From NCBI GenBank assembly GCA_003991915.1, contig RQTK01000503.1:116074-180073 (forward strand): DNA of 64,000 bases, given 5' to 3'. Every line of letters begins with the position of its first letter. Positions within the stretch are counted from its first letter, which is position 1. The notes below the pieces were generated by a model. It saw only the letters and a program-made list of their open reading frames with translations. It was not told the origin of the DNA and did no database searches. The position numbers and the translations under genes were made by a program. This document shows, one piece after another, positions 45,373 to 57,600 of this stretch. Source of the stretch: Elysia chlorotica. Its lineage: Eukaryota > Mollusca > Gastropoda > Plakobranchidae.

Positions 45373-47569
45373 CTATGAAAGAAGAGATCAGAAAGAAATC
45401 CAAAATTAAAATATGAGTTACAAAAGCTGTCAAGTTCTTTCAAAGGAGGGGCAAGTAATTTGTTGTTTGGTTCGTCTTTTTAACTGTCAATGCCAAGTCA
45501 TTTACAACATATTTTACCCATTTAGAACATATTTTACCCAAGATTCTGATCTCTTCTTTAAGATATTTTCAAACATCAGTGGTTTCCCAGAATGCTTGTA
45601 AAAGACTGTTCTTTTACGTAGTTCATACTTGAAAATGGCATGAAAATTGACAGTACACGTGATGAACTTTCATCAATTTAATTTTGAGCTTATTTAAGTT
45701 AGATAATTCAAAACAACAGTAAGCTCAAATCTAATTTTTTTGTTTTCCTAAAATTTCCCCTAAAATTTAGAGAAAGAAAAATGGCTATTGCACAGACCAA
45801 CGAAAACAAAAAATGTTGACTCCTTTGCTTGTGAGCCCGAACTAACTCAAAACGTAAGATTGGACGTTTTTAAAAATGAAAGAAAAAGACATAAAAGCAA
45901 TTTTCAACCTATTTTAAGAACACTTTTACACTTAAAAAAAAAACCAAAAAAAAAACAGATCAATAACAAATCACACACTGTAGGTTAACTTTTGAAAAAA
46001 AAGCTGTTTTAGCAGCAGTGAAAAAAACAACAAAAAAACATCTTACATTTTCCTTACAATAGATAAAACTTGTGTTTACGCCATGAAACTTCGTGAAGCA
46101 AAAAAAAAAAGTACCTCAAAAAAATAAATAAAGGTCACTAAAAATGACTGTAAGACTTGAAGCAATAATTACCTGCCACTGTAACGCATCTCTCTGGAAG
46201 GTTAGTTTCCTTTGACTTCTGGGAAATTTGCACATAGGCCCCGCTTTCCTCTTTGATCTGCTTGATGTAATTGCCAGCCTTTCCTATAATCATACCAGCT
46301 GTACTGTTGGGTATCAAAACTTTGACCTGAACAACACATCAAGAAACCATTAGATAAATAACAGTCAAAATAGTATGGATTGCTACTCGACAATTCAAGC
46401 TATATTTCTCTGTGTCCAAAATTGATTTAAAATCTGACATAATCATGAATACCAATAGGGGTGCAAAAGCAATTTAAATGAAAATTAAGTTTCCCGAAGA
46501 ATAAAACATTTTGAAGTATTGTAACCAATACACAGCATCATGGTGGAGAACTGACTTTACTACCATTGCATGCATAATTTGTCCTTAAATTTATGTACAT
46601 TTTATTCTGAAGGCAAAGCCATTTTAGCTGTTTCACTGAGAAAATAAATTAAAAATGATTTCCTTCCATAATGCCTTTGAGGCAATCACTGTACTGCACT
46701 TATAAGTAGGAAAATTCACAATCATTACATTTGAGAATTTTTTTTTATCTGAGAACCCTAGAAGATGCTATAAGGTGAGAACTCAAACCATTATACTAGA
46801 AGTGTTTAAAATAAAAGGTGACAGTGGTCTGGTGATTGAAATTCTTCATGATTGGATGAAGTGATCAGATGAAGATGCAGGTGGAGATGAGCATGAGGAT
46901 GTTCGTGAAGTCTAGCATCCCTCTGGTTCTGCAGTGCTGTTCTCAGCTGTTCCTTCATAGCTTTTTCTTCTTGATTTTTTTTTCGTTTGCTTCAACTGAA
47001 TTTAATCAGACCATTCAAATCTTATATCTTCTGACCCAAAAGTATACATAAAATGGTTTACTTCACATAAAAACTGAATAGCATATCAAGATGCCTCTTT
47101 CATGGATCAATTTTGTTTGTCAAAAAAAGTGTAAGCAGAAAAAATATCCCCTATAAGTTCTGTGATTAGCTTAAAGACAGAAAAAGCCATGAATTGATCA
47201 GCACGTGGCTGTGGCCGACCACATTTTACAATAAAAATAACAAGCAATCTCCAGTAGGGGGATTACTCTATATTAATCTTTACAAATGAAGACTTTCTAA
47301 CAAAAATGACATGCCCCAATCTATGAAAAAAAGTGCTAACATATTAAAATTCAGGAAATTGCCACATTATACAGTTTTTAATGAAACTTATTAATCATCA
47401 TTGTTAAAATGGAGCACGCCAACATTTTAATTCTAGATAGGATAGGTGATATAAGATCTGTCTGCCTTTAGTTTTACTCCCTCCATCTAAAATTGTTTGT
47501 AAAGATAGAGGAGATGGATTTGAGAAGGGAAAGCATGCTCACAAGCGAAATGAGGGGAAGGCAGAAAAG

Positions 47570-47618
<49 letters not shown>

Positions 47619-50600
47619 AGACTGGAAAGGAAAGCGGGCATTAAAAGGGGAGCAGTAGGTTTGAAAAAAAGAAAGAGGGGGAGATAACAGAATGTGTAAA
47701 AAGCAAAAGAGACGTGATTTAAGATACTAACAATGAGAAGCTTTTCTGTGGTAGCCCACACAAATTGTAAAACAATAGTTGACTCTGTTACATCTACGAA
47801 TCTGTTTTTTTTTTTTTTTTAATCGCCTCTGGCGTATGACATAGACCTGTGACCTTGCTGGACGTCATCTACATACATGGGCTATTCCTTGCACAACAAT
47901 TGTTCTTTTTGCTCTTTAAATAAAGATATTGCTGAATTTCTAAAGTTCATCCATCCCCTCTAAATTAAAAAAAAAAGAGTCTAACCAAAGGCAGGCAACT
48001 ATGAAGAATGAAATGAGGATGAAAATGGAACCTGAAATACCTCTATTACCTGCCGATGCCTCTCAAAATTATTTTTGGCATCATCAGGTTTTGTGGGAGA
48101 CGCAGGATTGGATTCAGGCTTTTCTCGAATTTTGTCCATTATAAATTTGTTAACTTGTCTAACAGCTTCAGGGGAGCCCATGATGAGGCAAATGCGCTCA
48201 GTGGTACCTGTAACATAAAAAAAGAAAAGTAACTGATTATTAAAGATCTGTTCAACATACAAAAATTAATGAGCGTTTAAACAATCTATTTTGTTATTGA
48301 AAAGCTTTCACCACCACATAACTCTAATAAAAGTTAAAGAGGCAGATTAAGGAAAGGTAGTGAAGTATTGAACAAAAACAAGAATTTACAAAAGGCGTTT
48401 TGTTAAATGATATGTAAGTAAGATGCTTCAGGATAATGTTACAAAAAGTTACAAAAAGGATTTGGTGAATATTATAAATAATAGAGCTGCCAACTTTTAC
48501 AGTTTTAGGACATTAACTGTGGTACCACAAAGGCCCAGCTTCAGAATTGTGCTATTTACTGGATGGAAAAAAGTTTTTTTTATTGTGTGCAATAACGATA
48601 CCAAAGAATTAAGTTAAGGCCATCCGCAACCCTCTCAGGCTCTGACAAGGCATGATAATCAAGCTTGGAAATTAAAATAATTATTCTTTTTTATGTTGTT
48701 TTCGCAAAGCTATCTATTATGTGATCGTGCCTGCACTAAGAATGATTTTTCTCTGTAACTGTTTGTCAATTTGTCATAAAATTTGCTGCGTGAATTCTTT
48801 TTGTTATGAGCTGTACGACAATATTATTAGGGTTTTAAACTAAAATTTAAAAAAAAACATTTTTTCCATTAAAATTGGAATTTCACGCCTTAATTTTCAG
48901 TTTTTGCCATTCTTTCTGTTCGGAGCTTCTTTCATAGAGCTATTCTGAAGATTTTGTTGCAGCTATTGTTAAAACCCTCTGTAGCCTCATGGACAAAGAC
49001 ATAAAGGCATCCTTGAAAACAAGTTTCATAACTTTTTAACAGATCTAGAAAGAGAAAAATCACTCCTCAGGTTTGAAAAAATGTCCAAAAATTTTAACAG
49101 TCCGTGTGTCAAAATTAGTATGACTGGTACTGAAAGATGACTAAAAGCTGTTGAAATGTCCACTTAATGTGTTCAAGACACACACCGGCACATAAAAACA
49201 CTGAATTTTAGAATAAAACAATTTGTGCCCCTTTTGGTAGCTGCCCTGGAACTTAACAAAAATGTTCTATTCCATAAATCATAAAGTTCATTCTTATGTG
49301 AAACACTTCCAGTATATCATTATCAGAGAATAAAAAGATTTTTTTTTAATCAAGCAGAAAAAAAATTCAAATAGTTTGTTCAAAGCCAAGGTAAGGGATG
49401 GCAGTTTAATCAGTCAAAATTACCAAATCTGATCAATGTGAATACATCTGATCAGTAAGTTATAAAGATTATCTTGAGGATCTCTCTTTTCCGAAATTCT
49501 GTTAGGGAACAATACTTATATATTTATTACAAATGATCATGTATCAGCAAAATAGGCTGTAGGTTTAGGTTTCTGCATCTAAGTAAGTTAGATACGAAGG
49601 GCCATGACACCTACTTATTCTGAATTTGTGTAGATTCTTTGTAAGTGAGTGCAATATTTTATTTGCATTGCCTTCTACTGAATTAAATCGACTCATAATA
49701 CAATTATTAAAATTAATCAATTATTTGCTCCAAATAGTTTTGCTTTAAACTGCCTTTCCTCATGTAACATTCTATGTAGGAAAATATAATTATGGTTACA
49801 TTTCATTGTTTTTTTTCCAAAAATGTTTCATTGTTTTTAAAAAATGACACGACAGTGAAAATTTGTGTCAGAGTATGTTATTATTTAAAACATGCCACCA
49901 GGGCTTTTATTCAAATGTACTCAACCAATAAAACACAACAAAAAACATCGTTACCTGGATAGAAATCATTTGCTTTGGACATTTTGACTCTTGCCCCAGC
50001 ATCTTTCTGAATCTGAGCTATAGTTTCTCCTCCCTTTCCAATGATGGCTCCAGCTGCCACACTAGGTACCAATATCTTTAAGTGTATATTGTCTCCTGAA
50101 AACAAAGACAGAGTATGTCAATAAATTTATTGATTTTATACTAGTACAGCCACCTAAAACACTCCAATGCCATACTAAGCTACAAAACTCATCACATGTG
50201 TAAACATATGAATACAATTGCAATAGTTTACACACTAAATCCAACTTGGTTGAGCTGTGTAGACCCCAAGTTTAGCTTGAGATGTTGAGGCTTCATGTAA
50301 TCATGTATACAGTAATGATATAAAAAAAAAAAGCTTACACCTAAACCACATTCCTTTTGCAGATAGATTATAAAGGCTCCACACAAATCCAACCGGTTCA
50401 TTCTAGCAAATTATACAAAGAAGATTGTCCTTTGAAACAGAAGTGCATTCGGTACTGTCAAAAACAAATTGAATGTTATGACAATTATCTTCATTATAAA
50501 AACAGGTTGAAATACATTTTGAACTGACAGTGAATGTGCAGTTGGGTTAGTTAAGTATGAGTTCAATTTCAGACCGGATCTCTGAATGGAATCACTGAAA

Positions 50601-51578
50601 CACTATACCGACAATGGCACCACCAATACGGCGGTGCTTGAACCACCAACCACAAAATGACAGGGGGGGGGGGTTGCTGGGGGGTGTTGTTGCTGTTGTT
50701 GAGTTGGTTTTACGTCCAACATCAGCACTATATAGGCTTTATTGTGGATGAGTCCCAAGACTAACGTCTGACAGTTGTATGTGCTGTCACACATGACTCA
50801 TGAGACAAGGAGGGTATATCCTGTCTCAGCCGGTCACATTAAACTGACACCAACCCAACCAGTAGGGAGCTAAATCGCCAGGGCTCGAACCCAGACCTTT
50901 TGCGTTGGAAGTCGGAGAGAGAGAAGTGAAAGAAGAAAAACGAACACACCCAAAAATTATCTTTGTACAATCAAGATACAATTTATCTTTTGTTCTGCCC
51001 TCTCAAACTAAAAACAGCTTTGATAAGCGAATTTTTCTCCAATTGCTGTATGCTTTAGGAGTATAAATCCTGCAAATATCAAATCAAGTCACCCAAGAAA
51101 TATACAAATTAAGTAAGAGAATGATTGGTCTTTAAAAAAAAAAACAACGTCCATTTTAACGTTTAAACTATGAGTATTTCTAACACAACAAAATCCACAA
51201 AAAACTAAATACTGCTTAAAAGGTATTGAGAACAAAAATTAAAATTCGAAAAGATTTCAACATTTTCCAGGCATGTGTATTTTACTACAAAAACCCATTA
51301 ACATCGTAAATTCATAATTATTATATGAATACGTGTGAATTGTGAACTTGGGATTGAAGGGGAAGGAATCGTAACAGTTATGACAAGTTATCCCTTTGGA
51401 AAATTGCTGATCTGAGAAAAGTTAATAACATTTTGCTGTATATCTTTCGGAATCTAAGAGCATCTGAGTACAATAACTATCAGTGGCTGTAAATGTAACT
51501 AATTCATGAGCACAGGAGAAATTCAATAGCTAACCCATTATATATAGGATTACCAAATAAATGAATCAGCACTACAGC

Positions 51579-51623
<45 letters not shown>

Positions 51624-54600
51624 AACAAAATAAAATTAAACACACGTATCTCGAAGGCTACATGAAACGAATGCATAACCCGAGCTTTTCGTTCTTATTT
51701 TTGTTCTCCTATGATTGACATTTACACGTGGCACTTTTGAGCAGTTCATCCATCTGTTAAAACAGGAATTCTAAAATTTGGTAAACGCAAGATTGGTTTT
51801 TTTTTTTGTTTCTTTTCTTTTTTTTCTATGAAAAAAAGAAGAGGCATCGAGTTATTTCTGACTTGCATTGTGCAGATCGTCTTCATTGCCACACGTTACC
51901 TATTCATCGTATTCGCATGCTTAACATTTAACATGGATGAAAAGTATTTTAACAGCTCTTCTCACTGAAACTGAACAATGTTTCTTTTCAGCTAGCATCG
52001 CGTTCTCACCCACCCACCCCCACCTTTTCGCCCTTTTCATGAAATGTAAGCCCATTGATACTTCAACAGCGTTCATCATTGAGTCAGCCATCAGAAAGGA
52101 CACGAGCCTCGATTGTTTAAAGCAACTGCAGCCTGGCTAGTTTAAAGCTTGATCACCAATCCCACAAACTGCACTGTTTCAGTAAAATTGCCGAGTCATC
52201 ATTTCTGCCACAGCGCCGGTCAGACCAAAGGCTTTTTCCGCCATACCACTGCCGGTCTAGATAGTAGGCCTAATTCGCCTGAGCTTTGAAACGGCCGGTG
52301 GTACCCGTGAATCGATACTCCCACCCAAGCACCTTACACCCTGTGCGTTTGCCCGAGTGAAACACACCAGGCATGATTTACACACTCCATCCGGTGAAAC
52401 AAAACGGGCGCAATAGACTGAGAAGAAAATTAGCAAAAACTTAGATCACCGGCTGCGAATTCTTAAAGCCGCCATGTTGCCGTTCATCGATACGACAAGG
52501 TGCAAATTCTTCGCTCCTAAATGGAAACAATCGAAAAAACATCCTAACCCTCCGCCTGATTAGATCTCTTGGTGACCCCATTATCTGTTTCTCCGTCTAA
52601 AGGCCTTTTTCTTGAGTCAGAAGTGTCCATTTCAGTACCATTTGTGCCGTCGTAGTTCATTGCAGTGTCCGTTTATCAGGGCCCAGTTCTCGTGGGGTAA
52701 CGAATTGCCGTATGATCACGAGATTTTAGGTCAGCCAACAACCCATGTGCGATTTCTAAACAAAAGACATAGCCAAGGCCTAGGTCAACAGTTTCATTAT
52801 ACCAATGCCGCTCTTTTTTCTTCTTTTAAAGTTCAGTAACAGCGCTTATAAATTGCCATTGATTAACTTCCATTATGGCATTATGGAGCTTGGTGAGGGA
52901 TAAGCTAGCAAATGGTGAAAAAAGAGGGTCAAGTGTCATTTATTCAAGTTTGGAGAAAATATATAACTAAAAGGCAAGTGGCACTAGTGATTGAATTACA
53001 AATATATTGTTTCCCACTAGCAAAAAATGTTTCAAATAGTTACAGTAAAAATACCTAATGACAAATTATGTTTACATATTCAAATGATCTTTCAAGCTGA
53101 CATTTTTTACCAAGAGGTATCTGGTATCCTGCTGGAAACGAGACCTAAAATGAACTGCGATTGCCAGTGATGTGCTGAAGAGAGAGAAGGCTGAATACCA
53201 AATTGATTTAATTTGAAACACATAATTTATCATAGTAAACGGTAACCTAGCACGTGCCTTACTACACATTCAGCTTATGTGCGAAAAGCACGGTTGGGAA
53301 TGGTAGTTGTGCACCGAAGGTCAAACCTAGCATGCGATCGAAAGTTGTTCTGTCTCTTTGCCGAGTAAAAATAATGATTCGATATGCAGCCAAAGGGGAT
53401 AGTATTCAAGGTATCTCGTGATCTCCCAAGGCTATTAAAAACCGATAAGCGTGCGTGTTGAAGCACTGGATAATTTTAGTTGCAATTGTTTTGCATTTCT
53501 TAGCTTCAACCGGCACATCATAACTTTACAATTTACATTCGTAAATAAAGAAAAATGTAAGAAGGATAATTACTAAGCTAAAACTCGACACGTTACCTAT
53601 CAGTACCATAATGGAATGGCTGCATCAGCTTCAATGATTTGAAGGGCAAAGGTCGGATTTAATCTTTCCACCAAACCGAAATTATTATACTGGAGCTAGT
53701 ATGCAATTTAATAAAGGGTGAAAAAATTAGAGCTGGGTATAGATAGACACGGTAACTGCCATTTCGCACCTGGTGAACAGGTGAATTTTCAGCAATGACT
53801 ATCAATGGCAGCACATGATGCAACGTGTTCACTTTTTCCCCACTGACGAGGCCTATCTGATGACGTCATAAATCATCGGTAGCCTCGTGGCCGCCCGGTG
53901 GCGAAGGTAGACCGAACATTACTGGCAAAATGCCGGTTCCGTCTGACCAACTCAAACTCGGGTGAACGGTCGACCTTGTCTATAGGTATAGCACGTACTT
54001 GACCCGACTTCAACACTATTTTACATTCTGTGTAAAATTAGCTAAGTCTTACATTTCGAATGGAATTAAGATGGGCCGCACGCATACGTAGGGGGCAATG
54101 ATTTTAAAAACAAGAGTTAGAGAGAGGGAGAGGGTATTGAAATCACGTGTGTAGAAGAAATGTCTTCCTTCGACTCATACACTAGAAATAACCACCATTG
54201 TGTGCATCGAAAGGCGTGCCGTCAAACGACTCGTGCACGTTGCATGCTACATACAGGCAGATTGGTTTTTGTGCGCAATGCAGAGGTAGTTTAACTGAAG
54301 CACATCTTTCCTATCTCTTGTTATCGATAAAAGATTTTGAACCAAAACGTTATCCCTCTATTATGTAAACGCCGGTCTATGCAGCAAGGTAAAAGGAGGT
54401 GGGATGCAGTGCAACCGAGTAATCTATGTACAGTTTCTATACAAACACGTTTGCCGTGATTACAGCTGCACAATTTCGCGTGAAAATCAAATAAAGATCT
54501 AACAGAATCCATTGATTGCAAATGCAATGAATCAATCCTGCTGAAATGAGTAATCCAGTGCCATGTTATGTACAACAAATCTAAAAGGACATTACTATTT

Positions 54601-57600
54601 ACATTTCGGATTTCCACAGACGGCCTTCAATAGGCTCAGAAAAGAGGAAATGCATCTTTTAAATTTCCATCCCAACCCAAAAAAACAACAACATAAAAAC
54701 GACTACATAAAAGAAGCAATGTATTCCTTACTAGTACTAGAAAATAAAACATAAAATAAAAAGACTACCGATGGGTTAAAGAGAAAAACAGTGTACGAAT
54801 CGAGAAATCTGTTACATGTATTGAGAAAAGGATGTACCCCTCCAACATAAACCATTAATGTATGAAATAAAACAGGGAATTGATTATGGGCACGTGTTTT
54901 TACCATCTCAATGCCATGCTCAATTTACAGAGCACCATAAAACAATGCTTAGCTAACAGTAAGAGTGAACAATAAAAAAGTTGGAAAAAGTCAGTTTGAA
55001 AGACAAAATTTGTTTTGATAAAAAGTATTTCAATAATGCACATATCAAGATGTACATAGACAGTTGGTCATATTTTTGTAAGGTATAATTCTGACATTCA
55101 TATTTTTAGAGTTCTAAGCAACTGAGAAGCCACCAAAGCCATTTAAAAATATTATGGTAAACAACGTCATCCCAAAAATTGTCCACTGAGCTGTGTTCAG
55201 GTTGTTTATTTGAGACAATACTGATTATTTAGAATCCACCTGTAGTATAACTAAATAATAATTTGGGCAAAAACCAAATATAAAGAAAGAAATTGTGGAA
55301 TCCAAACGCAAGACAATACTTGCATCTATAGTGTAAAAAATTACTTTTTCGTTTATGTTGAGGACAATGTAAATGATTCTACATGTGCCATGCAATGCTA
55401 TGAGTCAATTTATGTGTGTGTTCCCCTAACCTCTCAACAGATATGTCAGCCTGGAACACTAATGTAATTGTGCTCAGCCCAAATGATTTGATCTTGTGCA
55501 GATTAAACACAACCTGCACGCTCAGATTTTGTTCAGAGGCTTTCATCATAAAATATTCAAGTGAAAATTAGGGATGATAGGAGGATATTTGGCAAAAACC
55601 AATACGGTGAAAATGAAAAATGTCAGGTTCCCATAATAAAGAGGCATGTCTTCTTTTCAAACTATCTACAAAACGTTCTAAAAAAATCTGCAATGCTGCA
55701 TAGTTCACTAAGTCTGGACTCACTGCCAAAAAACGTTACGTTATACATTAGATTTTAGAATCAAAATTTGTCACTAACTTTTAAGTTAAAAGATGTTAAG
55801 CACCTTTTTAAAATAACACCTTCTTGGCTTCTCAACTGAGAAATGCTCATTTAATTAAGTTTCAAAATGCGCCCGCAAGTTAATGATCTAAGAGTGGGTA
55901 AAAATTGCAATTTATAAAAACTCTTTTAAATGTCTTATGTTAATGCCTAGGCTATATGGTGAGCATATACTGACACCAACCCAACCAATAAGGGACAAAA
56001 TTAACAGTTCTTTTCCAATCCAAGGTTTTTGAATGAGATACCCATAGATTGGGAGCCTAACGTTCTACCATTCACAATTGCCGGTGAGAAAAACGTATTT
56101 ACAAGACATTTTGATGAAATTAAACCAAGTCGGTTCTGTTTAAAATTTTTAACAACAGGAAATATGAAGGAACAGAAAACACATGAACAACTTACGAGAA
56201 GCATCTGATGCAGAAGCATCCCCTTCTCCAGTTCCCATTTGTCCTTGCATGGCATCTGGATTTGTCTGCCAAGTACCTCCAGCTGGACTTCCATAGTGGA
56301 GAACTGTAGAGGTCAAAAGCAAAACCAAATTAAAACAACACAGGAATTGGCACCAATCAAAAATACACTAGTTAGCCATCTTCTAAAATATCCCTGCACC
56401 AAAAGAAGTTATTAAACTTCTCATTAGCCATTACTGAATGTGATTCTGCTTAAGTGAAAATTTTACATATACAACTCTCTCAAAGAGCAATAATTTTGCA
56501 TTTTCAACTATCTAACACATTGAAACATTGCATGAAAATTTTATCACATCAAAGGAAATCTATAGAGCTCTTGAGGTTTTCAGAATTTGGTTTTGAAATA
56601 GAACCTTCGGCGACAAAATCTACATTATTTGTCAAACAACATTCATATTATGACTATTAGACAGACAAGATTACAATTTAATAATTATATAAAAAAACAC
56701 CACTAACATTTTTGTTTAAATAATTTCTTTTTAAATGTGTTCTTACTCTTAGAATTTTTTTAAGCTGATGGATTATGAGGCTTCATACCATGTGTACCCT
56801 AAATAAACACACTCTTTAATTCTCTTCCCTTGCATGAAGTAAATTATGATGGCTTAAATTAAAATCTAATTTAAAAAAAACCTGACATGAATTCAAGATT
56901 AAAATTATTATGATTTCCATAATCCCTAAAAAGAGTTCTCTTTGACATAAGTACCACTTGATCATTTTTGCCAGTGACAAGTCTCAGCAATACAGCTCAA
57001 TGCATGGTAAATCATTTTTTTTTAAATTTTGGGTACTTCAATTGGTGTGCAGTTGTATTTTAAAGACATAAAAGATCGTACCGTTGGTTACGTTATCCTG
57101 GACAGCACTGATGAGCGTGTCTGCAAAAATAGTCAAGAGTCATAATTCAAGAGCCGTACATTATGAATTTTCTCTTGAACTTTATGATAGGACAAAAAAC
57201 AACGGAAATTTGTTTCCCATTACGTGACTTTCATTCCAATAATAAGCAAAACGCACCCGTTCTTAAAAAATGGGCATTGTCATTTATTTTTTTTAAATTC
57301 TAATCTCTATGGTGATCAACTCACTAGTGCCACACCATTTTAATCAAATGACCTTTGTTGCTAACAATCACTACTATAATTAGCTAATTAAATGAATGAT
57401 GACATGCTACTCTCAAGTTTTGCTCTGAAACAAGACTCAAGTGATTGCATGCATACAAGTCTATAAGGCAAGTTTTACATGAAGTCATGCCTTGAAAGTA
57501 TTGTGATGTAATGAAGTTCTAGCCAAGGATTAAGATTGACATATCTGAAATTTTTTGTCTACTTCCGTGAGCTTTGTGAGAATTTCATAACGAATCATAA

